Shown piece after piece: positions 52,029-61,450 of a DNA stretch of 64,000 bases (its first letter is position 1; every line of letters starts with the position of its first letter). Both the position numbers and the translations under genes were made by a program. Source of the DNA: Mesorhizobium shangrilense (GTDB lineage: Bacteria; Pseudomonadota; Alphaproteobacteria; Rhizobiales; Rhizobiaceae); NCBI RefSeq assembly GCF_040537815.1, contig NZ_JBEWSZ010000001.1, positions 2,418,001 to 2,482,000 of the forward strand, read 5' to 3'. The notes beneath the pieces were generated by a model that was not told the DNA's origin, searched no databases, and was given only the letters and a program-made list of their open reading frames with translations.

Positions 52029-52948
52029 TCCTCTGCTGCGGCGAAGCCCTCATCGACATGTTGCCGCGCACCACCACACTGGGGGAGCCGGCCTTTGCCC
52101 CCTATGTCGGGGGTGCGGTGTTCAACACGGCAATCGCGCTAGGCCGGCTGGGCGCTCCCGCTGGTTTCTTTTCCGGCCTGTCGTCCGACTTGTTTGGCGG
52201 CCAGTTCAGGGACGCGCTGGGCGCAAGCAAGGTCAGCTCCACCTATGCGCACACCTCGCCGCGGCCAACCACGCTCGCCTTCGTGCGCCTCGACAACGGC
52301 CAGGCGACCTATACATTTTACGATGAGAACACGGCCGGGCGCATGCTGACGACCGACGACCTGCCTGAACTCGGCAGCGAGATCGAAGCCATGCTTTTTG
52401 GCGCCATCAGCCTGATCTCCGATCCGGCCGGGGCCGCCTATGAGGAGTTCATGAAGCGCGAGCATGCTCAGCGCGTCATGATGATTGACCCCAACATCCG
52501 GCCGAACTTCATCCCCGACAAGGCCAGGCACTTGCGGCGCGTCCGCGGCATGATGGCCATGGCCGACGTCGTGAAACTGTCGGACGAAGACCTCCACTGG
52601 TTCGGCGAAGCCGGGTCGCACGAGGATGTCATCCGCAACTGGCTGGATCGTGGCCCGAAGCTGATTGTCGTCACGCATGGCAGCGAAGGTGCGGTCGGCT
52701 ACAGCAAGGATCACAAGGTCACGGTCATGCCGGAGAAAGTCAAGGTCGTCGACACTGTCGGCGCCGGCGATACGTTCAACGCCGGCATCCTTGCCTCGCT
52801 GCACGAGCAAGGCATGCTCACCAAGGCGGCAATCGCTACCCTGTCGAAAGATGCCATACACAAGGCACTGGCGCTTGGCGCAAAGGCCGCGGCAGTGACC
52901 GTATCGCGAGCCGGCGCCAACCCACCTTGGCGTCACGAAATCGGCTGA
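52025..52948 (+). CDS. frcK: PfkB-family sugar kinase, probable fructokinase
   Basis: 307 aa from the ATG at 52025, overlapping the mutarotase stop by 4 bases; the frame upstream is a shadow. N-terminal substrate part: CGEALIDMLP and YVGGAVFNTAIALGRLGAPA. The C-terminal PfkB signature with catalytic Asp is DTVGAGDTFNAGILASL (about 243-259). It should phosphorylate fructose entering through the frc importer, or the sugar served by the mutarotase. In S. meliloti frcK lies after frcA, but here it is on the divergent arm behind the regulator. The 257 bases downstream show no feature I can support. Confidence 0.88.
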   Translation: MILCCGEALIDMLPRTTTLGEPAFAPYVGGAVFNTAIALGRLGAPAGFFSGLSSDLFGGQFRDALGASKVSSTYAHTSPRPTTLAFVRLDNGQATYTFYDENTAGRMLTTDDLPELGSEIEAMLFGAISLISDPAGAAYEEFMKREHAQRVMMIDPNIRPNFIPDKARHLRRVRGMMAMADVVKLSDEDLHWFGEAGSHEDVIRNWLDRGPKLIVVTHGSEGAVGYSKDHKVTVMPEKVKVVDTVGAGDTFNAGILASLHEQGMLTKAAIATLSKDAIHKALALGAKAAAVTVSRAGANPPWRHEIG

Positions 52949-53205
52949 CGGAGCCACCACGCGCTCAAGATAAGTTGAGTTTGTCGATCACTTTATGTTT
53001 CGCGGTGCCGTCCTCCGGGACTATAAGGGCGGGATCGCGAGCCTGACGAAGCCCGGATTTCCGGCATCTTGCGAAGGCACGCTGGAAAATGCTGGTAACA
53101 GACTGCGACACTTGAGCAATTCACGGTTTTGCCTGCGCGGCTTTCTCGACCGCCGCAACTCTGGTACCAGCGGCCGGTTATCTGGCTAACCCGTTTGAGG
53201 CCGAC

Positions 53206-54351
53206 ATGCAGTTCATCGATCTTGGCGCACAGCGCGAACGAATCCGCGACCGGCTGAAGGCCGCTATCGACCGCGTCGTCGACGAAGGCCGTTACATCCT
53301 GGGTCCCCAGGTCACCGAATTCGAAAACAAGCTCGCCGCCTACATCGGCACCAAACATGTCGTCGCTTGCGCCAACGGCACCGACGCATTGCTCTTGCCA
53401 CTGTTCGCGGCCGGCATCGGCCCCGGCGACGCGGTATTCGTGCCGAGCTTCACCTTCGCCGCCACGGCCGAAGTGGTCGCGCTGGCCAAGGCCGAGCCGG
53501 TGTTCGTCGACGTCGATCCAGTGACCTACAACATCGACATCGCCAGCCTTGAGGCGGCCATCGCCATGATCAAGAAGGAAGGCCGGCTGAAGCCGAAGGC
53601 GATCATCCCGGTCGACCTGTTCGGCCTCGCCGCCGACTACGATGCCATCATGGCGATCGCCAATCGCGAAAAGCTGATGGTGATCGAGGATGCGGCCCAG
53701 TCGATGGGCGGGTCGGCAGACGGCAAGATGTGCGGGGCGTTCGGCACGGTCGGCTCAACCAGCTTCTACCCGGCAAAGCCGCTCGGCTGCTACGGCGACG
53801 GCGGCGCGATGTTCACCAACGACGATGCGCTGGCCGAACAGCTTCGGTCGTTCGCCTTTCACGGCAAAGGCGAAACGCAATATGACAATGTCCGCGTCGG
53901 CATCAATTCGCGGCTCGACACGCTGCAGGCTGCAATCCTGATCGAGAAGCTGGCTATCCTCGAAGACGAGATGGGCGCCCGCCAGGTCGTGGCAAACCGC
54001 TACGCCGAAGGGCTTGGCGATATCGTCACGGCAGCCCGCAATCTGGACGGCGGCCGCTCGGCCTGGGCGCAATATGCCATCGAGACGCCGAAGCGCGACG
54101 GTCTCAAGGCGCATCTTCAGGAAAAGGGCATTCCGTCGGTCATCTACTATGTGAAGCCGTTGCACGAGCAGATCGCCTACCGCGATTATCCCCGGACGCC
54201 GACTGGCCTTGAAGTGTCGGAAGACCTGCCCAAGCGCATCCTGTGCCTGCCAATGCACCCCTATCTGAGCGAAGCCGACCAGGACCGGATCATCGAGACG
54301 ATCCGGAACTACATCGGATCGAATTCAGCGCAAGCCGCAGCCGCCGAGTAG
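53206..54351 (+). CDS. DegT/DnrJ/EryC1-family sugar aminotransferase
   Basis: 381 aa PLP aminotransferase that makes amino sugars for polysaccharides or LPS. The N-terminus FIDLGAQRERIRDRLKAAID is standard; substrate and cofactor residues sit in VACANGTDALLLPL, PSFTFAATAEVVAL, and EDAAQSMGGSADGKMCG. The PLP lysine is in FYPAKPLGCYGDGGA. AFHGKGETQYDNVRVGINSR follows and matches WbpE/PerA-type enzymes acting on UDP-sugars. It fits the surface-polysaccharide genes 4 kb away, though the sulfate genes lie between. AGG lies 6 bases before the ATG. Confidence 0.93.
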   Translation: MQFIDLGAQRERIRDRLKAAIDRVVDEGRYILGPQVTEFENKLAAYIGTKHVVACANGTDALLLPLFAAGIGPGDAVFVPSFTFAATAEVVALAKAEPVFVDVDPVTYNIDIASLEAAIAMIKKEGRLKPKAIIPVDLFGLAADYDAIMAIANREKLMVIEDAAQSMGGSADGKMCGAFGTVGSTSFYPAKPLGCYGDGGAMFTNDDALAEQLRSFAFHGKGETQYDNVRVGINSRLDTLQAAILIEKLAILEDEMGARQVVANRYAEGLGDIVTAARNLDGGRSAWAQYAIETPKRDGLKAHLQEKGIPSVIYYVKPLHEQIAYRDYPRTPTGLEVSEDLPKRILCLPMHPYLSEADQDRIIETIRNYIGSNSAQAAAAE

Positions 54352-54359
54352 GCGAGATG

Positions 54360-54498
54360 ATCTCCCCCCTTGAGGGGGAGATGGCCGGCAGGCCAGAGGG
54401 GGTCGCCGCGCGCGAAGCGCCGACTCCATATAGGTCGCACATGCTGAGACGACCCCCTCTGTCGCCTTCGGCGACATCTCCCCCTCAAGGGGGGAGAT
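54360..54498. repeat. rhizobial palindromic intergenic repeat (RIME-like)
   Basis: A 139-base nested palindrome: ATCTCCCCCC-TTGA-GGGGGAGAT at the left, its counterpart ATCTCCCCC-TCAA-GGGGGGAGAT at the right, with AGAGGGGGTCG / CGACCCCCTCT closer in. Inner GC stems (GGCCGGCAGGCC, GTCGCCTTCGGCGAC) complete the fold. It starts 8 bases after the aminotransferase stop; its last base is the first base of the cysQ stop codon. This looks like the RIME-type repeats scattered in rhizobial genomes. It may end both convergent transcripts. Confidence 0.88.
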
Positions 54499-55289
54499 TA
54501 CGCGCCTACGCCCGCGCTCTTGCCACTGGCGATAAAGTGGGGATTGGCGAAATCCGCGTCATCGCTCTGGTTGCGCTTGCCATAGACTAGAGGTTTGCCG
54601 TCCAGCGTGCGTGTCATGCCACCCGCGGCCCGAAGCACGGCATCGCCGGCCGCGGTGTCCCATTCCATGGTGCGGCCAAAGCGCGGATAGACGTCCGCCT
54701 CAGCGCCCGCGACAAGGCAGAATTTCAGCGACGAGCCGACAGAGACGATCTCGGCGGCACCGAGGTCACGGATATAGGCATCGGTCTCGGGCGTGTTGTG
54801 CGACCTGCTGGCAACGACGGCGAGCGGCGCCACAGCCGCTCTCACCGAGACCGGCCGGCGGCCAACAATTTCGTAATCGCCGTTGATTTCAAGAGATTCC
54901 GCCCTGCCCGGCCGGCCGGAAAAGAAGCGACCAGTGCACGGCGCAAAGACGACACCGACGCCCGGCACGCCGTGGCGGACAAGCGCGATGTTGACGGTGA
55001 AATCGGTCCGGCGGTTGACGAACTCCTTGGTGCCGTCGAGCGGGTCGATCAGAAAGAAAGCCCCGTCCAGGTCGGGCGGTACGATGCCGGCGGATGCTTC
55101 CTCCTCGGCCACGCATGGAATGTCGGGATATGCCGCGCGTAATCCGGCGAGGATGATCTTCTCACTCTCGCGGTCCGCCTCGGTTACCGGCGAACTGTCT
55201 GTTTTCTGATCGACCGCGCAGCCGGCATGGAAGACGCGCATCACCTCGCGCCCGGCCGCCAGGGCCAGCCGCTCGAAGACGTCTAGCAT
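54498..55289 (-). CDS. cysQ: 3'(2'),5'-bisphosphate nucleotidase
   Basis: 263 aa from the ATG at 55289 (MLDVFERLALAAG). A TTG at 55337 in frame would overlap the preceding gene by 38 bases and adds a Thr/Ala/Glu leader. Inositol-monophosphatase fold with the metal ligands CVAEEEASAG, IDPLDGTKEF, and EWDTAAGDAVLRAAGG. It removes 3' phosphate from PAP (and PAPS), clearing the side product of sulfate use. It is the last gene in the cysD-cysNC-cysQ operon; its stop lies on the palindromic repeat. Confidence 0.93.
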   Translation of the reverse strand: MLDVFERLALAAGREVMRVFHAGCAVDQKTDSSPVTEADRESEKIILAGLRAAYPDIPCVAEEEASAGIVPPDLDGAFFLIDPLDGTKEFVNRRTDFTVNIALVRHGVPGVGVVFAPCTGRFFSGRPGRAESLEINGDYEIVGRRPVSVRAAVAPLAVVASRSHNTPETDAYIRDLGAAEIVSVGSSLKFCLVAGAEADVYPRFGRTMEWDTAAGDAVLRAAGGMTRTLDGKPLVYGKRNQSDDADFANPHFIASGKSAGVGA

Positions 55290-55299
55290 CCGCTTGTCG

Positions 55300-57237
55300 T
55301 CAGATTCCGCCGCCGCTGTCGTATTGGTCTTCGGCAATGTCGCGCTCGTTCAGCCAGAGTTCCAGGGCCTCTACCATCTCTTCGGCCGACTTGCCGAGGG
55401 TTTTCAGATGGATTTCGGGTTTTTCCGGGGCCTCGTAAGGTGAATCGACGCCGGTGAAATTCTTGATCTCGCCATTCAGCGCGCGCGCATAGAGACCCTT
55501 CGGATCGCGCCTGGCGCACTCTTCAAACGGCGTGTCGACGAACACCTCGACGAACTCGCCCTCGGCCATCAATTCCCGGGCCATGCGCCGCTCGGCGCTG
55601 AACGGTGAAATGAAGGAAACGATGACGATCAAGCCGGCATCCGCCATCAGCCGCGCAACTTCGGCGACGCGGCGAATGTTTTCGACGCGATCGGCATCGG
55701 TGAAACCGAGATCCCGGTTGAGGCCATGGCGGACATTGTCGCCATCCAGGATGTAGGTGTGGCGCCCAGTGGCGAAGAGCTTCTTTTCGAAAAGATTGGC
55801 GATGGTGGATTTGCCTGAGCCCGAAAGGCCGGTGAACCAGAATATGGCCGGCCGCTGGTTTTTCATGTCGGCGCGAACGCGTTTGCCGACATCGAGCGAT
55901 TGCCAGTGGATGTTTTCGGCGCGGCGCAGCGAATGCAGGATCATGCCGGCGCCGACGGTCGCGTTGGTGATGCGATCGATCAGAATGAAGGCGCCGGTCG
56001 TGCGGTTCTCCGTGAAATTGTCGAAGGCGATCGGCGCCCGCGTCGAGATATTGCAGATGCCGACCTCGTTCATTTCAAGCGACTTGGCCGCCTCATGGCC
56101 AAAATCGTTGACGTTGACCCGATATTTCAGATCGGTGACGGTGGCACTGGTCTGGTCGGTCTCCGTCCGCAGGATGTAGGAACGGCCCGGCAGCAGCGCA
56201 TGCTCGTCAAACCAGACGATGTTGGCGGCGAACTGGTCGGCGACCTGCGGCCGCGCGGCCGGTGAAACCAGCATGTTGCCACGCGACACCTCAACCTCGT
56301 CGTCCAGGACAAGGGTGATGGCCTGGCCGGCGACCGCTTGCTTGAGGTCGCCGCCATAGGAGACGATGCGCTTGACGCGGGAGGACTTGCCCGATTTGGC
56401 GACCACGATTTCATCGCCTTGCGAAACCGCGCCGGAGGCGACCGTGCCGGCAAAACCGCGAAAGTCGAGATTGGGGCGGTTCACATACTGCACCGGAAAA
56501 CGGAACGGCAATTCAACCATGGCTTCATCAACCGACACGGTTTCGAGATGCTCGATCAGTGTCGGGCCAGAATACCATTGCGTCTTGTCGGAACGGCTGG
56601 TGACATTATCGCCATAACGCGCGGACATCGGTATCGGCATGATCATCTGGAAGCCGAGCTCATGCGAGAACTGCCTGTAATCCTCGACGATCTGTTCGAA
56701 GACAGCCTTGTCGAAGCCGACGAGATCGATCTTGTTGATGGCCAGAACAACGTGGCGGATGCCAAGCAGCGAAGCGATGATCGAATGGCGCCGGGTCTGG
56801 CGCAGCACACCCTGGCGGGCGTCGATCAGCACTATGGCCAGATCCGCTGTCGAGGCGCCGGTCGCCATGTTACGCGTGTACTGCTCGTGGCCGGGCGTGT
56901 CGGCAACGATGAACTTGCGCTTCGGCGTGGCGAAGAAGCGATAGGCGACGTCGATGGTGATGCCTTGCTCGCGCTCGGCCTCCAGGCCATCGACCAGCAG
57001 CGCGAAATCGATGTCGTCGCCAGTGGTGCCATGCTTGCGCGAATCGCGCTCGAGCGCGGCGAGCTGATCCTCGAATATCTGCTTGGTATCCGAAAGCAGG
57101 CGCCCGATCAGCGTCGACTTGCCGTCGTCTACCGAACCGCAGGTCAGGAAACGCAGCAACGATTTCTTTTCCTGCGCCGCCAGATAATCGCGGACGCCGT
57201 CGGTGGGGGCGAGGCTCTTGGCCATGATGTGGCGCAT
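55300..57237 (-). CDS. cysNC: sulfate adenylyltransferase large subunit fused to APS kinase
   Basis: 645 aa bifunctional enzyme. The N-terminal CysN GTPase (about 25-450) has GSVDDGKST at 34-42, the switch motif [17 protein letters not shown], and NKIDLVGFD. The C-terminal CysC kinase begins at GLSGSGKST (470-478), then [14 protein letters not shown] and [14 protein letters not shown]. With CysD it makes APS from ATP and sulfate, then PAPS. The same fusion is known from rhizobial NodQ; without a nod context here the housekeeping or polysaccharide name is preferred. Start ATG 57237, 2 bases after cysD; an ATG at 57225 is also possible. Confidence 0.96.
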   Translation of the reverse strand: MRHIMAKSLAPTDGVRDYLAAQEKKSLLRFLTCGSVDDGKSTLIGRLLSDTKQIFEDQLAALERDSRKHGTTGDDIDFALLVDGLEAEREQGITIDVAYRFFATPKRKFIVADTPGHEQYTRNMATGASTADLAIVLIDARQGVLRQTRRHSIIASLLGIRHVVLAINKIDLVGFDKAVFEQIVEDYRQFSHELGFQMIMPIPMSARYGDNVTSRSDKTQWYSGPTLIEHLETVSVDEAMVELPFRFPVQYVNRPNLDFRGFAGTVASGAVSQGDEIVVAKSGKSSRVKRIVSYGGDLKQAVAGQAITLVLDDEVEVSRGNMLVSPAARPQVADQFAANIVWFDEHALLPGRSYILRTETDQTSATVTDLKYRVNVNDFGHEAAKSLEMNEVGICNISTRAPIAFDNFTENRTTGAFILIDRITNATVGAGMILHSLRRAENIHWQSLDVGKRVRADMKNQRPAIFWFTGLSGSGKSTIANLFEKKLFATGRHTYILDGDNVRHGLNRDLGFTDADRVENIRRVAEVARLMADAGLIVIVSFISPFSAERRMARELMAEGEFVEVFVDTPFEECARRDPKGLYARALNGEIKNFTGVDSPYEAPEKPEIHLKTLGKSAEEMVEALELWLNERDIAEDQYDSGGGI

Positions 57238-57239
57238 GC

Positions 57240-58145
57240 TCAGAAGTATCCCTCGCGCTTCTTCTTTTCCATCGAGCCTGCTTCATCGCGGTCGATCAGG
57301 CGGCCTTGCCGCTCCGAGGTACGCGCGGTGAGCATTTCGCCGACGATGGCTTCAAGCGTATCGGCATCGGACTCGATCGCGCCGGTCAGCGGATAGCAGC
57401 CAAGGGTGCGGAACCGCACCAGCCGGTTCTCGACTGCCTCGCCAGGACGCAGTTGCATACGATCGTCGTCCTTGAGGATAAGCATGCCATCGCGTTCGAC
57501 GACGGGCCGCTCCTTGGCGAAATAAAGCGGCACGATCGGAATATTTTCCTGCAGGATGTATTGCCAGATGTCGAGTTCGGTCCAGTTCGACAACGGAAAC
57601 ACCCGGATCGATTCACCGGCCGCGATCCGCGTGTTGAATATCTTCCACATCTCCGGCCGCTGATTCTTCGGGTCCCAGACATGCTGGGCGTTGCGGAAGG
57701 AAAAGATGCGCTCCTTGGCGCGTGACTTTTCCTCATCGCGACGGGCGCCGCCAAAGGCAGCGTCAAAGCCGTATTTGTCGAGCGCCTGGCGCAGAGCCAC
57801 TGTCTTCATCACATGGGTGTGGGTGTTCGAGCCATGGTCGAACGGATTGATGTTGTCGCGGACACCATCCTCGTTGACGTGGACCAGCAGATCGAAGCCG
57901 AGCTTCTGCGCCATCTGGTCACGAAAGGCGATCATCTCCCGGAACTTCCAAGTGGTGTCGACATGGAGAAACGGAAAGGGCGGCTTGGCGGGATAAAAAG
58001 CCTTCATTGCCAGGTGCATCAGCACCGACGAGTCCTTGCCGACCGAATAGAGCATCACCGGCTTGGAAAAGGCCGCGGCAACCTCGCGGAAAATGTGGAT
58101 GGATTCAGCTTCAAGCCGCTGAAGATGCGTAAGCACTGATGTCAT
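57240..58145 (-). CDS. cysD: sulfate adenylyltransferase small subunit
   Basis: 301 aa PP-loop ATP pyrophosphatase subunit that adenylates sulfate, driven by GTP hydrolysis in CysN. The SGKD-type PP-loop is [19 protein letters not shown] (about 34-52); [35 protein letters not shown] and [15 protein letters not shown] are the CysD/NodP family blocks. It is the first gene of the operon; about 500 bases without a gene separate it from the divergent polymerase gene. Confidence 0.97.
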   Translation of the reverse strand: MTSVLTHLQRLEAESIHIFREVAAAFSKPVMLYSVGKDSSVLMHLAMKAFYPAKPPFPFLHVDTTWKFREMIAFRDQMAQKLGFDLLVHVNEDGVRDNINPFDHGSNTHTHVMKTVALRQALDKYGFDAAFGGARRDEEKSRAKERIFSFRNAQHVWDPKNQRPEMWKIFNTRIAAGESIRVFPLSNWTELDIWQYILQENIPIVPLYFAKERPVVERDGMLILKDDDRMQLRPGEAVENRLVRFRTLGCYPLTGAIESDADTLEAIVGEMLTARTSERQGRLIDRDEAGSMEKKKREGYF

Positions 58146-58645
58146 GGACTGTTAGCGTTCTCTCGTGCCATCCAGCAGAAGGACCTTGCTTCAAACCGTC
58201 GAGTTCTCTTCGCTCGGTCGAGCTTCACGTCTGGACATGTATTTCCTTGACGGCGTTCTAGCAGATTGGGGCCATCCAGAACAATGCAAGACAAGCGTGT
58301 CGACATGCGCCCGGAGAATGAATTTTCCATGCCATGCGAAAAACCCGAAAATTCCTGCTCAAAAGCTCAAAGGCCATGAAACAGCGGGAAAAATATTGCC
58401 TGAACAGGTAGAGCCGACGAGCGTTGAACCCACTCTCCCGCAGTCACGATCGGATCGATATTGCTGCCGATTTTTGATGGTGGCTCCTGCTTGCCGCACT
58501 ATCGAAACCCGTGTCCAGCCGCTATACCGACTGCTGAAAATGAGCAGACTGCGTGACGCAATATACGCAAAAGTCGACCGCCGCCATATTCTCTTCGGCT
58601 AATGCAAACGTGTCCCGCAAATCCCCGGAATTGTGAACCAGATCA
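58146..58645. other. 500-base interval between cysD and the polysaccharide polymerase gene
   Basis: This divergent interval should hold the promoters of the cys operon and of the polysaccharide unit. It is less GC-rich in its middle (for example AATATTGCC near 58395). Only short frames without similarity are present, ending for instance at 58602. I see no convincing promoter pair, repeat or RNA. Confidence 0.6.
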
Positions 58646-59929
58646 TTGAGCCGGCTTTCTTCCATAAAAGAGCAGTTCACACCTTCTCTGGTGAACATCT
58701 ACTTCTCGATTGTTTGCTTCCTCTCACCCGTCGTCGGATCGGCCGTCAGTTTTGTCTTCAACGGCGGCGCTCTGTGGTCCGTTCTGCTCATCGCCATGAA
58801 GAGACGGCGATTCAATGCCGATCGCCCCATGCTCGCCATGACCGCCGCTGTATACGCCTATTGCGGGGCCAATCTCCTGGCATCCATCATCAACAACTCG
58901 ATCGTCAGGGATGCGCCGCATCTCCTTTCGCTCGTTACCTTTCTGTTTTTTCCCATTTCCTATTCGACCTGGAGCATTTCGCGGAAAACCACGCTGGTCC
59001 GCATCATCATTGTGAGCAGCATCTGCGCTTGCCTTGGCGCGTTGGTGCTGGCGATCATCCAGCAGTACTGGCTCGGGATAAGGGCCAAGGGTGGGGCCGG
59101 AAACGCGATCGTGTTTGCCGAAGTCGCCTGCCTCAGCGTCATGATCTGCCTGACATGCATTGTCTCAGGCATCGAAAAGCTCAGGGGTGTTGTTCTCATC
59201 TGCGCGGTGCTGGCCGGCTCCGTCGCCATCATCTATTCCGGATCGCGCATCATCTGGCTGGCATTGTTGATGGCTGGCATTGCCGTGTTCTTGATCAACC
59301 TGCAAACACTCAAGGGCAAGAATGCCGTTCGCCTGCTGCTACTTCTGACTGCGGTCGCCGTCGTGAGCGCTGTTCTTGGATTCCGTGTCATCATTGATCG
59401 TGCGGATTTTCTGTTCACCGACTGGAATTCGCTCGCGACACACGGCGACTACACCACGGCCCTGGGATTGCGCGTTGCGCTTTGGGACATCGGACTGAGG
59501 GCGTTCCGCGAGGCGCCGCTGTTTGGACATGGAATGGGGGCGGCCACGCCACTCATGCTGCAAGGGTTCCAGGAACGATATGGGATGGCGGAAGGATTCA
59601 GCCATTTTCACAATGGGTTCCTCACCGCATTGGTGGAGGCGGGCATCCTTGGCGCGGTGACGCTAGCGGCGATCTTTGTCGTTGCCGCGCGGAATGCGGC
59701 CAAAGTCCTGCGCGCCAGCATTGACCCCATCGAGCGGTTTGGCGCCACCATGATCGTCATAGTGGTGATCACCTATCTCACCGCTGGAATGACCGGCATC
59801 CTGGTCGGTCACGACATTCTGGATTCGGTGCTGATGATCTTCCTGGTGTCGGGGACATATCTCGCATCCGGGCGCACCATTGCGCTGCCGGAAACGAGGA
59901 TGCTTCCAACCGCATCAGCGACCCCATAG
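58646..59929 (+). CDS. O-antigen ligase-like polysaccharide polymerase (Wzy_C)
   Basis: 427 aa multi-pass inner-membrane protein, about 10-12 transmembrane helices. The domain characteristic of O-antigen ligase/polymerases reads GHGMGAATPLMLQGF and, in the large periplasmic loop, FSHFHNGFLTALVEAGILGA. These proteins join repeat units or attach glycans outside the inner membrane. The start is the TTG at 58646; a GTG at VNIYFSIVCF (about 58698) is a shorter option. 16 bases separate it from the epimerase gene, so the two form a unit. The name exoQ-like is possible but not fixed. Confidence 0.88.
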   Translation: MSRLSSIKEQFTPSLVNIYFSIVCFLSPVVGSAVSFVFNGGALWSVLLIAMKRRRFNADRPMLAMTAAVYAYCGANLLASIINNSIVRDAPHLLSLVTFLFFPISYSTWSISRKTTLVRIIIVSSICACLGALVLAIIQQYWLGIRAKGGAGNAIVFAEVACLSVMICLTCIVSGIEKLRGVVLICAVLAGSVAIIYSGSRIIWLALLMAGIAVFLINLQTLKGKNAVRLLLLLTAVAVVSAVLGFRVIIDRADFLFTDWNSLATHGDYTTALGLRVALWDIGLRAFREAPLFGHGMGAATPLMLQGFQERYGMAEGFSHFHNGFLTALVEAGILGAVTLAAIFVVAARNAAKVLRASIDPIERFGATMIVIVVITYLTAGMTGILVGHDILDSVLMIFLVSGTYLASGRTIALPETRMLPTASATP

Positions 59930-59945
59930 CGTTCCGGGTCGGACG

Positions 59946-60899
59946 ATGAAGGTTCTGGTAACAGGCGCAACCGGCTTCATCGGCGGCTTTGTCGTTCGGC
60001 AACTGCGTGAAGCCAGGATCGACGTTCGCATCGCCTCCCGCCATCCGGAACAGCTTGGCGCTGGAGGCGATGCCGCTCGGCTGCCGGAGCCCGACGCCCC
60101 AGCCGAGCACTTTCTGACGCTCATGAAGGACATCACGCACGTCGTTCATTGCGCAGCCCTGAACAATGACCAGACTAGCGCAACGGATGCCGACTTTCGG
60201 GCCGCCAATGTCGCGTTGACCGAACGGTTGGCGCACGCGGCGGCTATCAGGACGAGCGGACGCTTCATCTACCTGTCCTCCATCCGGGCGGTGATCGGCG
60301 CCGATTTCAGAGGAACGATCGATGAGCGCACGGTCCCTGCCCCGCAATGCGCCTACGGACGCTCGAAACGAGAGGGAGAGATCATGGCGCTGGAGGCCTA
60401 CGCGTCGTCAGGTCGCGCCGATGCCACGGCGCTGCGTCTGCCGCCGGTCTATGGAGCGGGCATGAAGGGAAACCTGGCTACGCTGATGCGGCTGGCCGAT
60501 ACCGCCCTGCCCCTGCCGGCCGCCGCCTTTTCAGGTGTCCGCTCGCTCATCGCGCGCGAGGCCGCGGCCGGGGCGGTGCTGCACTTGCTGACCAGCCCTG
60601 TCCCGCTTCGCCCGGTCTACTTCGCCAGCGATCTGCCTGCTATTCCCATCACAACCATCATCGAAGCTCTCAGGCGAGGTTTTGGGCGCCCCTTGCGCCT
60701 TTTACCTATCCCGGCCGCGCTGATGCGACGGGCGGCATCCCTGTTGGGCAAAGGCAAAGCATGGGATAGGATGACGGCGACGCAGATATGCGATCCATCC
60801 CTACTCATGTCGGAGGGTTGGACGCCGGAGGCCGATACGACCGGTCGGCTGACGGAAATGGCGCGGCTGGCCAAACTCGGGCAGGCTCAGCCCCTGTAG
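59946..60899 (+). CDS. NAD(P)-dependent sugar epimerase/dehydratase (extended SDR)
   Basis: 317 aa from the ATG at 59946; the open frame further upstream lies inside the polymerase gene. NAD(P) motif GATGFIGGFVV at residues 7-17, then HVVHCAALNNDQTS, the serine of the catalytic site in FIYLSSIRAVIG, and the tyrosine-lysine pair in APQCAYGRSKREGE. This is the NDP-sugar epimerase fold; the substrate is unknown, probably UDP-GlcNAc-type. The C-terminus overlaps the convergent sugar transferase gene by 13 bases. Confidence 0.87.
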   Translation: MKVLVTGATGFIGGFVVRQLREARIDVRIASRHPEQLGAGGDAARLPEPDAPAEHFLTLMKDITHVVHCAALNNDQTSATDADFRAANVALTERLAHAAAIRTSGRFIYLSSIRAVIGADFRGTIDERTVPAPQCAYGRSKREGEIMALEAYASSGRADATALRLPPVYGAGMKGNLATLMRLADTALPLPAAAFSGVRSLIAREAAAGAVLHLLTSPVPLRPVYFASDLPAIPITTIIEALRRGFGRPLRLLPIPAALMRRAASLLGKGKAWDRMTATQICDPSLLMSEGWTPEADTTGRLTEMARLAKLGQAQPL

Positions 60900-61447
60900 A
60901 TCGTTCGGAGCAGAATCCGAAGGTCAGATCCGATCGAAGCCGTCTTCAGATATTCGGCATCGGTTTCGGCAAGGAGCCTCGGGGTCGACATGTCGATGCC
61001 CTGGATCTGGGCCAAGCCGGTTATGCCGGGAGGTGCTGATAGCACACCCAGCTCCGCGCGACATTCGATCAACTCCGTCTGCGTCGGCAGACATGGACGG
61101 GGACCGACCAGGCTCATCTCGCCTTTCAAGACGTTGCAGAGTTGCGGCAGTTCATCGAGCTTGTAGGCACGCAGGACCCTTCCAACCGAGGTCACCGCAT
61201 TTGCCGGCGCCTCGTGCGTGGGTAGGGACGGTGTTCCCAGATACATGGTTCTGAGCTTGTGGCAGCGAAACAGCGCACCATCGCGTCCAACCCGGGTTTG
61301 CGAGAAGAGCGCCGGCCCCGGCGAAGAAGCCCTGACAGCAAGGACGGCAATCACCAAGACTGGCGAGGTCACCAGCAGCAGCAGCGCCGCCCCTGCGAGG
61401 TCGAAGGCTCGCTTTGGTCCGCCATGGCCGGAAGATATCACCGACAT
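60887..61447 (-). CDS. priming sugar transferase (undecaprenyl-phosphate glycosyl-1-phosphate transferase)
   Basis: 186 aa, a short PglC/WcaJ-core type enzyme that loads the first sugar-1-phosphate onto undecaprenyl phosphate. One N-terminal reentrant or membrane helix (about 12-40, AFDLAGAALLLLVTSPVLV), then SSPGPALFSQTRVGRDGALF, FRCHKLRTMYLG, KLDELPQLCNVLKGEMSLVG and the closing PGITGLAQI motif. All expected motifs of the bacterial sugar transferase family are present. It begins 3 bases after the GT2 gene stop and belongs to that minus-strand unit. Confidence 0.93.
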   Translation of the reverse strand: MSVISSGHGGPKRAFDLAGAALLLLVTSPVLVIAVLAVRASSPGPALFSQTRVGRDGALFRCHKLRTMYLGTPSLPTHEAPANAVTSVGRVLRAYKLDELPQLCNVLKGEMSLVGPRPCLPTQTELIECRAELGVLSAPPGITGLAQIQGIDMSTPRLLAETDAEYLKTASIGSDLRILLRTIYRG

Positions 61448-61450
61448 GGC

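Noticed and set aside
55300..57237. Naming cysNC as nodQ
   Set aside because: The fusion is shared with NodQ, but no nodulation genes or nod box were seen nearby.
58165..58602. 145-residue plus-strand frame in the cysD-polymerase interval
   Set aside because: No ribosome site at the start, no motif or helix pattern, and codon use unlike the neighbours.
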